The notes under the pieces: model-generated
What the model saw: only the letters and a program-made list of their open reading frames with translations
Told to the model about the DNA's origin: nothing
Database searches by the model: none
Position numbers and translations under genes: made by a program
Origin: CAYSLC01 sp964431545
GTDB taxonomy: Bacteria > Desulfobacterota > Desulfobacteria > Desulfobacterales > JAABSP01
Assembly (NCBI GenBank): GCA_964431545.1
Contig: CAYSLC010000006.1
Span: 1-60,669 of the forward strand
Direction of reading: 5' to 3'
Length of the DNA: 60,669 nucleotides
Part shown: piece after piece, positions 26,387 through 35,525 of the stretch
Layout: every line of letters begins with the position of its first letter
Numbering within the stretch: position 1 is the first letter of the stretch

Positions 26387-27571
26387 TTAGGGGTAGAGAC
26401 GGAACGGCTCCGCCGTCTCTTCGAAGGCTTCGCATTCATTCCTCCAGAGGGCGGCCTTTTCCAGGGGGTCTTCGCCTCGGTCGATGCTTTGTCGAACCTC
26501 CGCATCGCCGGTGATGAGATCGATGGGCGTACGGGTATATTCGTATTCGTATGGCGGGGGCTTCCATTGGAAGGCCTCTGGGTAGAGGCCGCGCACCGCC
26601 CAGAGAAAGCGGAGTGTCGCCAGGTAGGGCCGGTAACGGCGTGGGTCGGTGACGTGGATCTGGAAGCCGGTGCAGAGCCGCCCCTCCCATTTGTTGGCCA
26701 CGGGCTGAAACCCCGCCGGTCGGAGAACGGCCCCCGGTAGTCCCCGGCCGCCGAGCCGGTCCAGAACCTCCCCATGCCTGATGAAAGGGGCCCCGAATAT
26801 CTCGAAAGGAAGCGTGGTCCCCCGCCCTTCGGAGACATTGGTTCCCTCCCAGAGCACCTGCCCCGGATAGACCACCACCGAGCCGAGGGTCGGAAGGTTC
26901 GGAGAGGGGGGCACCCAGGGCAACCCGGTTTCGGGAAAGAACATTTCCCGATCCCATCCCTCCATGGGGATCACCGTCAGCGGACAGCCGATGCCGAACC
27001 GGTCGTTGAAGAGCCGGGCCAGTTCCCCGATGGTGAGCCCGTGACGCATGGGGATCGGGTATCGTCCCACGAAGGAGGCACAGGGCTCCCGAAGCAGGTT
27101 TCCCTCCACGTCCACTCCGTTTACCGGGTTGGGGCGGTCGAGAACGATCACCCGTTTTCCCAGGGACCGGGCCGCCTCCATGCAATGGGAGAGGGTATAG
27201 ATGAAGGTGTAGACCCGGGTGCCGGCATCCTGGAGGTCGACGATCAGAACGTCCATCTCCTCGAACATCTCCGGCGTCGGAATCCGGGTTTCGCCGTAGA
27301 GACTGAACACCGGAATCCCCAGATCCGGATCGACACCATGATCCGACTCCACCATGTTGTCCTGCTTTTCCGCGAGAAAGCCGTGCTGGGGGGAGAAGAG
27401 GGCGCGTAACTGGCCTGGAAACCTCCGCCGGATCAGCTCCTTTGCGTGGTGGAATTGATGATCCACCGAGGCGGCGTTGCAGAGCAGTCCGAGCCGACGG
27501 CCGTGGAGCCAACCGGGCGGGGAGTGGGTCAGGACCGAGAGACCCGTCTGGACCCGGGGAAGGCGCCTCAC
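26387..27571 (-). CDS. DUF1343 exo-beta-N-acetylmuramidase NamZ-like protein
   Basis: About 394 residues of the DUF1343 family, whose characterised member NamZ removes terminal N-acetylmuramic acid from peptidoglycan fragments. Family motifs: LLCNAASVDH, LFSPQHGFLAEKQDNM, PVFSLYGETRIPT, DVLIVDLQDAGTRVYTFIYTL, VLDRPNPVNG and ALWEGTNVSEGRGTTLPFE in part (WEGTNVSEGRG). No signal peptide is seen. The GTG at 27571 overlaps the stop of the Wzz-like gene (GTGA), so the two are coupled although muropeptide recycling and polysaccharide export are not usually linked. Confidence 0.88.
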   Translation of the reverse strand: MRRLPRVQTGLSVLTHSPPGWLHGRRLGLLCNAASVDHQFHHAKELIRRRFPGQLRALFSPQHGFLAEKQDNMVESDHGVDPDLGIPVFSLYGETRIPTPEMFEEMDVLIVDLQDAGTRVYTFIYTLSHCMEAARSLGKRVIVLDRPNPVNGVDVEGNLLREPCASFVGRYPIPMRHGLTIGELARLFNDRFGIGCPLTVIPMEGWDREMFFPETGLPWVPPSPNLPTLGSVVVYPGQVLWEGTNVSEGRGTTLPFEIFGAPFIRHGEVLDRLGGRGLPGAVLRPAGFQPVANKWEGRLCTGFQIHVTDPRRYRPYLATLRFLWAVRGLYPEAFQWKPPPYEYEYTRTPIDLITGDAEVRQSIDRGEDPLEKAALWRNECEAFEETAEPFRLYP

Positions 27572-28605
27572 CCCGAGGACGTCTTTTTCCAGGGCTTCAG
27601 TCCGCGCACCAGTCGGCGGTACCGGTCGGGGTAGAGGAGCCTCGCCCGCTGGGAGAAAGACTTTACAAAGGCGATGAAGATCCCCAGGAACATGGCGACC
27701 ATGACGTAGAGAAAACAGTAGATGGCCCGGTTCGGTCCGACCTTTTTGTCCATGTCCGGGACGATGGGGGGGTCGAGGACCGTAAAGCTGTAATACTTCT
27801 GCGCCCGGGCGAAGGTCTCCTTTTCGATCTCTTTGGCCAGCATGGCGTAGAGCTTCTCCTTCAGGAGAATGTCCTCGGTCTCCTCGATCTGTCGCCGGAT
27901 GAACCGTTCGTTCTCCTTCGCCTCCTCCAGAACGTCCTCGCGGAGGGTCTCGCTCAGCTCCACCAGATAATGGGTGACCATTCGCCGGGCCGTCCACGGG
28001 TCCGTGTGCTCGAACCCGATCGTGATGGTGCGTTCCATCTTGTCGGCGTTCACCTTGAGGCCCTGTTTCATCCTGAGAAATCCATCCTGGATGGTCCTGG
28101 GGCGGACCGGCTCTTTCCTCTCGGCCGGTTCCCCCCCGTCCCCGGATCCGAGGATCATCGACAGGAGGCTCTGTTTTTTGGGTTGAGTTCGGTTGTCCGA
28201 AAAGAGGATCGGCATAAGGCCGTACTTTTCGATGATTTTGTAGGTCAGCTCCCGGCTCTGGAGGACGATCTTCATCTTTTCCAGGTCCCCCCCCGCGCCC
28301 AGTCCGAACCGGCTCGCCACCATGCCGCCGAAATAGCCGAACGAGGAAAAGGGCTGATAGCCGCTCTCCCCCTGCCGGGGGGCGATGGTCGCTTCGGACC
28401 GGTAGGTGTTGACCATCCCCAGGCTCTGGTTGACGGCCAAAAAGCCGGCGAAGAACATCATCCCCAGGATCAGTTTTTTGTTCCCGACCAGGACGAGGAG
28501 CAGATCCAGAACGTTGATCCCTTCCGGATCGACCGTCGGGGTCGGATGGCGGTTTTCCCGGTGAACCGCATCCGGGCCGAGAAGGGTGTACTCTTTTTTT
28601 GCCAT
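27568..28605 (-). CDS. Wzz/GNVR-type polysaccharide co-polymerase
   Basis: A 345-residue inner-membrane protein that would set chain length in polysaccharide export. One membrane helix lies near residues 43-62 and a second near 292-314. The periplasmic part between them has a coiled-coil region (about 215-265). The proline-rich LDPPIVPDMDKKVGPNRA before the second helix is typical of the family. No tyrosine-kinase domain is fused or adjacent. It lies 16 bases downstream of the giant SLBB export gene and would form the trans-envelope channel with it. Confidence 0.88.
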   Translation of the reverse strand: MAKKEYTLLGPDAVHRENRHPTPTVDPEGINVLDLLLVLVGNKKLILGMMFFAGFLAVNQSLGMVNTYRSEATIAPRQGESGYQPFSSFGYFGGMVASRFGLGAGGDLEKMKIVLQSRELTYKIIEKYGLMPILFSDNRTQPKKQSLLSMILGSGDGGEPAERKEPVRPRTIQDGFLRMKQGLKVNADKMERTITIGFEHTDPWTARRMVTHYLVELSETLREDVLEEAKENERFIRRQIEETEDILLKEKLYAMLAKEIEKETFARAQKYYSFTVLDPPIVPDMDKKVGPNRAIYCFLYVMVAMFLGIFIAFVKSFSQRARLLYPDRYRRLVRGLKPWKKTSSG

Positions 28606-28621
28606 GGGGCGTTTTCCCGAT

Positions 28622-31600
28622 CTAGAAAATTTGGGTGACCGTGATGCCGGCGGTCACCGCGATCTGGTAGAGGATTTCGGTAATGTCCTTGGCATCCCGC
28701 ATGAAGCTCGTCCGGGTGACCTTTTCCGGCACCAGCACCGTGTCCCCCGGGTGGAGTTCCGTGTTTTCGAATTTCTTCCACCAGGAATCCTCGGTCATTT
28801 TACTGACCACGGTGCCGTCGGTTCGGATTACGTACATCAGGTCCTCGTCGGCGTTTTCGGTGGGACCGCCGGTGAGGTTGAGGTAATACCGGAGGTCCGG
28901 ATTCGCCTCATCGTGGATCAGGGCCGTGGGATTGTGGACCGCGCCGATGACATTGACCGTATGGGGCCGTTTCGGGATATGGAGGGTATCCCCCCCCTCC
29001 ACCACCATATCGGTGCTCTCTCCCGCGAACTCCGGCAGGGACGCCAGGGCGATCACCACCCGGCCGGTGGCCCGGGTGTCCCGCAGCTTCTCCAGAAGGG
29101 CCCGCTGGGACTCCACGAACTGCCGCTGTGCCGCCAGATCCTCCTGGGACAGGGAGGCCTGCACCTCCTGGCTCGAGAGGCGGGCCACCTCCAGCTCCAG
29201 TTTCTCCAGCATGTCGCTGATCCGGGACTGCTGGATCTTCCGAACCGACTCCCGGGTGAAGACCGCCCCGCGGAGGTAGGCGTGCTCCGTGAACCCCCCG
29301 GCCCGGGCGATCACGTCGCTCAGCCGCTCCTCCTTCCGGATCTGGTAGGTGCCCGGAAAGAAGACCTCGCCCGTGATCTTGACCGACTGCTTCTTGTCCC
29401 ACCAGTTCGGGATCTCCTTGATGGTCACCACATCGAGGGGCTGGAGATCGAGGTTGTGCTGGGGGTGGTTCTCCTTGGCCAGGCGGATGTTGAATTGGAT
29501 GATGCGGGTCCGGACCTCTCTGCCCTCCACGATGGAAAACCGGGCCAGCTCGGCCTCCTCCATATATGCGGCATCCCGAACGTTGCCCGCCAGGAGGATG
29601 AGATCGTTGATGGTCATGTTGGAGGCGTAGGGGTAGTCGCCCGGATTCCGGACCAGCCCCTTGATGGTCACCGTGTACTGTTCCTTGTACTCCCAGATGC
29701 TGTGGATGATCACCTCGTCCATGTCGGTCAGGGTCAGATTGTGGCGGGGGGCTCCGGCCGCCGCCTTCTCCACGTCGAAGGTGTGGATGGTCATTTCCCG
29801 GGTATGGGGGGCCGTGCGGCGGAGGTGCCCCAGGTTCAGGTAGGCGTCCCGAGTGAAATTGCCGGCCTTGAAAAACAGATCCTTGAGCCGCATCCCCTGG
29901 CTCAGCAGGTAGCGGCCGGGACGGTTCACCTCGCCGTTGATCACCACATAGGGCTCCCATTGATCGTCGCTCACCGAATGGATGATCAGGAGATCCTCGT
30001 TCCGGACCTTCAGGTTCTCGGCCGCGTCGTTTGCCATGGCCGCCGCCACATCGAAATAGATGGTGTGGCGGTTCCGCTGCTCGTCCATGCGGACGAGTTC
30101 CCCCTTTTGAAGGTAGGCATCGGTGGTGAGATCCCCGGCCTTGAGGATGAGATCCCGGATGGTCATGTCGTAGATGGTATAGGACCCGGGCTTGCGGACC
30201 TCCCCCTCCACCGTGGCGGAAGGCCGGTCCTCGAACCGGTCCCGATTGAAAATATAGATCTCGTCCCGGGGCCGCAGGGGGAGGTTCTGGGAGGGGTCTC
30301 CGGAGACCAGAAGCTTGCCGAGATCGAAGGGAATCAGCTCCGCCTCGGCATCCGTCCGTCGATATCTCTTGATCAAGGCGTAATCGAGATGGGTATCCTG
30401 TTTCAGCATCTCCAGATCGGGGAGGACATCCTTGATCCGGAGGCCCTCCTCGTAGGCATACTGTCCGGTCCGCCGCACGTTTCCGTAGAGATAGACGGCG
30501 TTCACCGCCTCCGGAGCGATGGAGAAGACCCGAACCAGGTCACCATCCTGGAGGCGGATCCGTCCCTGTCGGGACTTGAGCCGGTTTTCGGTGATGTCCA
30601 AAACCACCTGGTCTTGATTCCGGGCCGACCGTTCGATCTGAATCCGCTGATTCAGCGCCCCCGGAGCGAGACCCCCGGCCAGCTCCAGGACGCGGTCCAG
30701 GCTTCGGTCGTCCTTCAACTCATAGATCGCCTCGCGTTTCACGTTCCCCGCCACCGAAACCATGGGCCCCGCCTGGGGGATAAAGATCACATCCCCGGAG
30801 ATCAGGTTGATGTCTCCGGTGGTGTCCCCTTCCAGGAGGAATTCATAGAGATCGATGGTCTGAATGACCCGGCCGTTTCGTTTCAGTTGGATGTTCCGCA
30901 GGGAACCCAGCTCCGTGGGTCCGCCGGCGGAGATGAGGGCGTTGGTGACCGTGGCCAATGCGCTGACGGTATAGATGCCGGGGCTGATCGCCTCTCCGAG
31001 AATGAAGACCTGGATGGTCTTCAGTTTACCCATGGAGACGGAGACATTCACCCCGGTGATGGCTTCGGCCCTGCGGTGAATCAGGTCCTTAAGTTCACCG
31101 AAAGTGAGGCCGGCCACCGTCAGGGGCCCGATCTTGGGAAACTGGATCACGCCCTCATTGTCGACGGTCAGGGCGTACTGCTCGTCCATCCGGCCCCACA
31201 TGAGCACCGTGATTTCATCTCCCGGGCCGATGATATAATCGGTCGATACCGGCACCGAGTCGATGGGGGCGAAGGTGCTGGGGGGTTCCTGGAAGAGGTT
31301 GTGGCCGAAGATTTCCAGTTCGGGGGGTTCCGGGAGTTCCTCCCGTTTGAAAAAGGGATCCTCCCGAGGGGCCTCTTCATCTTCCTCCTCCGGCGGTTCG
31401 ACCTCTTCATCTTCCTCCATCATCTCCCGGCTGAAGATGTAGATCTCGTCCTGGGGCATCAGCAGGAGGTTCTGGGTCTCATCGTCGGAGAAGTACAATC
31501 GTCCGAGGTCGAAGGTGATCAGTTCCGCGCGCCGGTCCCCCTCCGCGCCGGTGAACATCGACTCGCGTTTCCTGGTTCGAGAGGGGGCGTAGAAGACCCG

Positions 31601-32161
31601 GTCCTTCCCTTCCTGATTCGATTCGGAAGCCTTCTCTTTTTTACTCCTGTCTTTCCCTCCCTCCTTCTCGTTTTCCTCCGCCTCTATCTCCCCGGTCTTC
31701 AGAAACCGGTACCGTTTGATGAGGGCGTAATCGAAGAAGGTATCCTCCTTGAAGCTCTCCAGGTCGGGCAGGATGTCGAGGACGCGCATGCCGGAGACAT
31801 ACTCGTACTCGCCAGGTTGCTGGACGTTCCCGTACAGGTAGATCCGATCTTCTTGTTCCTGGAGGAAGGCCTTTCGCTGTTTTTGGAAAAGCTTTCTTCC
31901 GGATTCGATCTCCTCCGGGGTAAGGGTTCCCAGGTCCGCCTTTTCCCGGTACTCCCGGATCATCTCTGTTCCCAGTCGATTCTCCTGGGCCGCCTCCAGA
32001 GACTCCCGGATCTCCTGTTCCGTCAGTTGTCCGGAACGAATGAGCTGTTTCAGTCGCCGGGACCCCATCGACTCGGCATCGCGTTGCTGAGCGTTTGCCG
32101 GCTGGAGTTGAGAAAGACAGAAGACGGATACCAGCAGAATCAGAAAAACTCGTTTTGCCAT
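28622..32161 (-). CDS. Giant polysaccharide export protein with about nine SLBB domains
   Basis: A 1179-residue secreted protein, about three times the length of Wza. The signal peptide is cleaved after ANA (about residue 24); Cys15 has Phe at -1, so a lipobox is unlikely. SLBB 1 (107-245) is interrupted by a Lys/Glu insert at 157-205; an acidic linker follows (246-285). The polysaccharide-export domain lies at about 300-385 (YIIGPGDEITVLMWG), SLBB 2 to 8 at 384-975, a coiled coil at 980-1030 and SLBB 9 at 1068-1148. Residues 107-151 and 557-601 are near copies (IYLYGNVQQPGEY and VYLYGNVRRTGQY), an internal duplication. It is probably the outer-membrane/periplasmic conduit of the locus. Confidence 0.9.
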   Translation of the reverse strand: MAKRVFLILLVSVFCLSQLQPANAQQRDAESMGSRRLKQLIRSGQLTEQEIRESLEAAQENRLGTEMIREYREKADLGTLTPEEIESGRKLFQKQRKAFLQEQEDRIYLYGNVQQPGEYEYVSGMRVLDILPDLESFKEDTFFDYALIKRYRFLKTGEIEAEENEKEGGKDRSKKEKASESNQEGKDRVFYAPSRTRKRESMFTGAEGDRRAELITFDLGRLYFSDDETQNLLLMPQDEIYIFSREMMEEDEEVEPPEEEDEEAPREDPFFKREELPEPPELEIFGHNLFQEPPSTFAPIDSVPVSTDYIIGPGDEITVLMWGRMDEQYALTVDNEGVIQFPKIGPLTVAGLTFGELKDLIHRRAEAITGVNVSVSMGKLKTIQVFILGEAISPGIYTVSALATVTNALISAGGPTELGSLRNIQLKRNGRVIQTIDLYEFLLEGDTTGDINLISGDVIFIPQAGPMVSVAGNVKREAIYELKDDRSLDRVLELAGGLAPGALNQRIQIERSARNQDQVVLDITENRLKSRQGRIRLQDGDLVRVFSIAPEAVNAVYLYGNVRRTGQYAYEEGLRIKDVLPDLEMLKQDTHLDYALIKRYRRTDAEAELIPFDLGKLLVSGDPSQNLPLRPRDEIYIFNRDRFEDRPSATVEGEVRKPGSYTIYDMTIRDLILKAGDLTTDAYLQKGELVRMDEQRNRHTIYFDVAAAMANDAAENLKVRNEDLLIIHSVSDDQWEPYVVINGEVNRPGRYLLSQGMRLKDLFFKAGNFTRDAYLNLGHLRRTAPHTREMTIHTFDVEKAAAGAPRHNLTLTDMDEVIIHSIWEYKEQYTVTIKGLVRNPGDYPYASNMTINDLILLAGNVRDAAYMEEAELARFSIVEGREVRTRIIQFNIRLAKENHPQHNLDLQPLDVVTIKEIPNWWDKKQSVKITGEVFFPGTYQIRKEERLSDVIARAGGFTEHAYLRGAVFTRESVRKIQQSRISDMLEKLELEVARLSSQEVQASLSQEDLAAQRQFVESQRALLEKLRDTRATGRVVIALASLPEFAGESTDMVVEGGDTLHIPKRPHTVNVIGAVHNPTALIHDEANPDLRYYLNLTGGPTENADEDLMYVIRTDGTVVSKMTEDSWWKKFENTELHPGDTVLVPEKVTRTSFMRDAKDITEILYQIAVTAGITVTQIF

Positions 32162-32232
32162 GCTTCTAAAACCTGTTTTACATTCCTTTGAATTGTGCGG
32201 ATCACCAGATATCAGCGGGCAGAAGAGGAAAT

Positions 32233-32261
32233 TTTTTATCGACTGAGGAACCGTTTGTCAA
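32233..32261 (-). promoter_or_regulatory. Predicted promoter for the SLBB-wzz-namZ operon
   Basis: Minus-strand TTGACA (32261-32256), 17 bases, TAAAAA (32238-32233), about 72 bases upstream of the SLBB gene start, in the AT-rich divergent gap with yjbH. Confidence 0.6.
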
Positions 32262-32346
32262 ACAGTTTTAATTCTGGTACGGAAAGACGAAATTGGAATT
32301 CCAGGATGATGGAACAAAATACTTTTTCAAGTTTGTCGAGGATGAA

Positions 32347-34443
32347 ATGCCCATGAAGCCGATCAGACCGTTGGTTCTCGGATCGATTATTCTCCTTTTC
32401 ATTCTTCCCTGGCCCGCCGAAGGGAAGGTACTGAGAAGCGATCTCTCCCTCCAGGGATACACGGGGGTTCTCAACGTTCCCAATGCCCTCCTGACCGACC
32501 CCGGGGCCCTTGAATCTCTCTTTTCGGATCAGCTCGAACCGTATCGACGCCATCAGGATAGTGTTGAAAATTACATGTTCTCCATCGGATTCCTGCCGTT
32601 TCTGGAGGTCGGGGGACGCTTCACCGAGGAGCATCCGGACGGCATCCGGGATCTGTCGGCCAGCGCCAAGGTCGCGGTCCCCCTCTCCCGGTGGTATCCC
32701 CACTTCCCCCGAATTGCGTTCGGCATCCAGGACATGGGGGGCGGCGCCACGTTTTTCCAGACCACCTACGCGGTGGTCTCCAAGGAGATCGATCCCGTTC
32801 GGCTCAGCCTCGGTTACGGTTTCGGTCCGGATCGACTGGACGGGGCGTTCGGAGGCGCCGAGGTTCGTCTTTTTGACTGGCTCTATCTGCTTGGGGACTA
32901 CGACACCGAGGAGACCCACGCGGGGATGCGTCTGACCGTGCCGGAGCAATGGTTTCCGGTACCGATGAAGCTGTCCCTCACGGCCAAAACCTCCCTGGAC
33001 CATGAGCCGGATCAACCCGATTTCGCCCTTTCCTTCCAGATTCCCCTCGGATTCGGATCGAAAAATGCGATGGCCGAACAGGCCCCCAAGGCGGGAGGGA
33101 TGAAGACGGAGGACGGGGAAACCTCGGGAACGCCGGGGGCGTCCCGCGCGCCGGGCTCCCGGAAGAATACCGGCCCAACCCCAGTCGAAAGCGAAGATAA
33201 GGGGAAGGAGACCCTGCTCGCCCTGCAACGGAAGCTGATACAACAGGGATTTGAGAACGTCCGGGTCGGCACCCTGGATGGCGAGGTCCTGGTCATCGAA
33301 TATGAAAACAACCGATACAACCACAACCAACTGGACGGCCTCGGGCTCGCCATGGGAATGGGGAGCCGGATGGCCCCCGGCCATCTCACCAGGATCCGGG
33401 TTGTCCTGAAAGCGGTGAGGATTCCGATTCTCCGCATGGAGGCCCCCATAGAAGCGTGCCGCTCCTTCATGGGGATCGGGAGGGAAATTGCGCTTGGATC
33501 GGATCGATTCGCGGAAAAGCTGTCCATCTCCACCGATGGCGATCTCTCGGAGGGGGCGTCCTTCGTCGGCGGAAATTCCAATGATAGCCGGTTCAAACCC
33601 CGCCTCTTTCTGTATCCGGGATTGCGGACCTTCCTGGGAACCGAACTGAGCGCCCTGGACTATCTTGTCTCCCTGAAAGCCGAGGCCCGGTTGCAGACAT
33701 GGAGGGGCGGGGTGCTCTCGGGTCGGACGGACATCCCCGTTTTCTGGAGCGAAAATTTCGACTCCGGAGAGCCATTTCATCGATATCGGGAGGATCCCCG
33801 GTTGGAACGGGTGATGTTCCACCAGGGATTCAAACCGTTTCCTTCGGTCTTGAACCAGGTCAGCGCGGGGATGTACCAGGAGGACAACTACGGGGCCATG
33901 AACGAAACGTTCTGGACCCTCGGCCAGGGGCGCCACCGCTTTGGGCTGAAGCTGGGATATTTCGATGATACCGACACCGATGAGGAGCGGGAGATCTATC
34001 TGGGCTCCTACCGGTACTATCTGGATGCGGCAGACCTCTATCTGGAGGGGATCTACGGAAAATACTGGCATCAGGACCGCGGGGTGACCGCCGAGGTGAA
34101 ACGGTTCTTCGACGACACGGCCATCTCCTTCTTTTACCGACACGTGGGCGAGGATACCGGTGAACGGGCCGCGGGCATCCGGATCAGCCTCCCCTTGACG
34201 CCGAGACGGGACATGAAACCCGTCCATTTCCAGGTCCGGGGATCGGATCGCTGGTCCTACGAGCATCAGACCACCATCGCCGACGAGGGGGAGCGGAACC
34301 CCATCAACACGGACATCGCCGTCATCCCGAGGACGACCCATGAGTTGGAGACGGTCTACTCCAATGATGACCGCCTCGGCGCCCGATATATCCGAAAGCA
34401 CGTTGAGCGAATGCGGGAAGCCTACCGCAGGTGGGGCGATTGA
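32347..34443 (+). CDS. yjbH: YjbH-family outer-membrane exopolysaccharide protein
   Basis: About 698 residues from the ATG at 32347, starting with a signal peptide ending near PAEG. The family start motif GYTGVLNVPNA follows directly. The N-terminal half is a beta-rich domain; a low-complexity linker (about residues 240-290) separates it from a C-terminal barrel-like half with alternating strands (YRYYLDAADLYLEGIYG, SFFYRHVGEDTG). YjbH in E. coli belongs to an exopolysaccharide locus with beta-barrel members. The divergent SLBB export gene supports the same role here. A TTG at 32293 would add residues unlike a signal peptide. Confidence 0.88.
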   Translation: MPMKPIRPLVLGSIILLFILPWPAEGKVLRSDLSLQGYTGVLNVPNALLTDPGALESLFSDQLEPYRRHQDSVENYMFSIGFLPFLEVGGRFTEEHPDGIRDLSASAKVAVPLSRWYPHFPRIAFGIQDMGGGATFFQTTYAVVSKEIDPVRLSLGYGFGPDRLDGAFGGAEVRLFDWLYLLGDYDTEETHAGMRLTVPEQWFPVPMKLSLTAKTSLDHEPDQPDFALSFQIPLGFGSKNAMAEQAPKAGGMKTEDGETSGTPGASRAPGSRKNTGPTPVESEDKGKETLLALQRKLIQQGFENVRVGTLDGEVLVIEYENNRYNHNQLDGLGLAMGMGSRMAPGHLTRIRVVLKAVRIPILRMEAPIEACRSFMGIGREIALGSDRFAEKLSISTDGDLSEGASFVGGNSNDSRFKPRLFLYPGLRTFLGTELSALDYLVSLKAEARLQTWRGGVLSGRTDIPVFWSENFDSGEPFHRYREDPRLERVMFHQGFKPFPSVLNQVSAGMYQEDNYGAMNETFWTLGQGRHRFGLKLGYFDDTDTDEEREIYLGSYRYYLDAADLYLEGIYGKYWHQDRGVTAEVKRFFDDTAISFFYRHVGEDTGERAAGIRISLPLTPRRDMKPVHFQVRGSDRWSYEHQTTIADEGERNPINTDIAVIPRTTHELETVYSNDDRLGARYIRKHVERMREAYRRWGD

Positions 34444-34560
34444 GAATTGAGGGAGAGCCGAAGAGGAAAGGACGGGAAAGGCATCGTTTGCTGAGTCGGA
34501 GCGGTGGTGCCCCACGTTGGTGTCGATGAGATGCTTCCCGGAGAGGGAACGCCGGATGGA

Positions 34561-34600
34561 GAATCAAGAAGGGCGGGAAGAATCCCGCCCTTCTTGATTC
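34561..34600. terminator. Perfect 18-base inverted repeat between convergent genes
   Basis: GAATCAAGAAGGGCGGGA (34561-34578) is followed by AGAA and its exact reverse complement (34583-34600). There is no T-run, so it is a terminator-like hairpin rather than a canonical one. It sits between yjbH (+) and a lipoprotein gene (-) and could block read-through from either side. Confidence 0.6.
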
Positions 34601-34626
34601 TGAATGAAAACCGCCGGCCGAGGCCG

Positions 34627-35313
34627 CTATGTGGTGGTTCCGCCGGAGCCGGTGGCGATGACCTGAAAGTCGACAACGGGAACGAAGGTGGTGAGATGGT
34701 CCGTGGTAAATTGGATCTTCAATCCGTTTTCGTCATACACGTTGACTTCGGGTGAGTGGATCTTCCATCCCTCCCCCTCGTCATACATCCAGATCTCCAG
34801 AAGGTCGCCTTCCTCCACGTTCGGGTTGGTCACATCCAGGGTAATGGTGAGGTTCTGCCCGAATTTCCGGATTCGATCGCCGGCCGCATCCACCATGTAG
34901 ATGTCGACGAAGCCGGCGGTGGTCACTTCGCTCGTATTGCCGTAAGGATCCGGGGAGACGGTGAAATCACCACTTACGAAAGTCGGTTCGGAGTCCCAGT
35001 CGCTCACGGTGATCACGAGATCCACGAATCCCGGTTCGGGGAAAACATTGCTGATCAAGTAGGCGAGCGTCCCCCTATCCACTTCAAGCATCGCTTCGCC
35101 GGTGGCATTCCCGGAGCCGTCAACGGTGCTGAAGGTGCCCCCGGACAATTCGCCGTCTGCGCTGACAGTCAAGGTGTCGGTCTGTAACGTTGTCGATTTG
35201 CCGACGAACACTTCAGGCTCGTCCTCGCTGTCATCGCAGCTTGTCAGGAAAAAGACCGCCATCAGTGCCGCGATCACCAGCAACCCCTTCGCCGTTCTCA
35301 ATCTCTCCATCAT
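34627..35313 (-). CDS. Predicted lipoprotein of unknown function
   Basis: About 228 residues from the ATG-ATG pair at 35313/35310, which has GGAGGAGAG just upstream. Signal peptide with lipobox FLTSC near residue 24, followed by the acidic DDSEDEPE tail that often marks surface or outer-membrane lipoproteins. The mature part is rich in Thr, Asp, Val and Gly and beta-strand-like throughout (TLTVSADGELSGGTFSTVDG, FVDLVITVSDWDSEPTF). I do not recognise a named family. It has its own strong promoter far upstream and a convergent neighbour, so it is monocistronic. Confidence 0.75.
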   Translation of the reverse strand: MMERLRTAKGLLVIAALMAVFFLTSCDDSEDEPEVFVGKSTTLQTDTLTVSADGELSGGTFSTVDGSGNATGEAMLEVDRGTLAYLISNVFPEPGFVDLVITVSDWDSEPTFVSGDFTVSPDPYGNTSEVTTAGFVDIYMVDAAGDRIRKFGQNLTITLDVTNPNVEEGDLLEIWMYDEGEGWKIHSPEVNVYDENGLKIQFTTDHLTTFVPVVDFQVIATGSGGTTT

Positions 35314-35381
35314 CTCTCCTCCTTCGGTTTTAATGTATTTTGGATGCTTCGATGCGAATAGCCGATTGACCATTATTCCTG

Positions 35382-35407
35382 GCTTATATTCTGGGCTTAT
35401 ATTCTGG
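35382..35407 (+). repeat. Perfect 13-base tandem repeat
   Basis: GCTTATATTCTGG is present twice without spacer (35382-35394 and 35395-35407), inside the leader of the minus-strand lipoprotein gene. Confidence 0.8.
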
Positions 35408-35496
35408 GGATTCCTTTTTCCGGTCGAAATTCCTTGGGGCAAGAGATAACAAACATTGATTATTTTTTCAATAATATTGCTACTGTCGATGAGGAT

Positions 35497-35525
35497 TATA
35501 TAGATCCTGGGCCGATAATTGTCAA
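35497..35525 (-). promoter_or_regulatory. Predicted promoter for the lipoprotein gene
   Basis: Minus-strand TTGACA (35525-35520), 17 bases, TATATA (35502-35497), one of the best sigma70 matches in the window. Transcription would start near 35490, leaving an untranslated leader of about 177 bases. Confidence 0.65.

Noticed and set aside
28586..32191. A 1201-codon plus-strand open frame covering the SLBB export gene
   Set aside because: It is the antisense shadow of a GC-rich gene: composition is dominated by Gly, Pro, His, Asp and Val, there are no domains, and the minus-strand frame has a full SLBB/export architecture.
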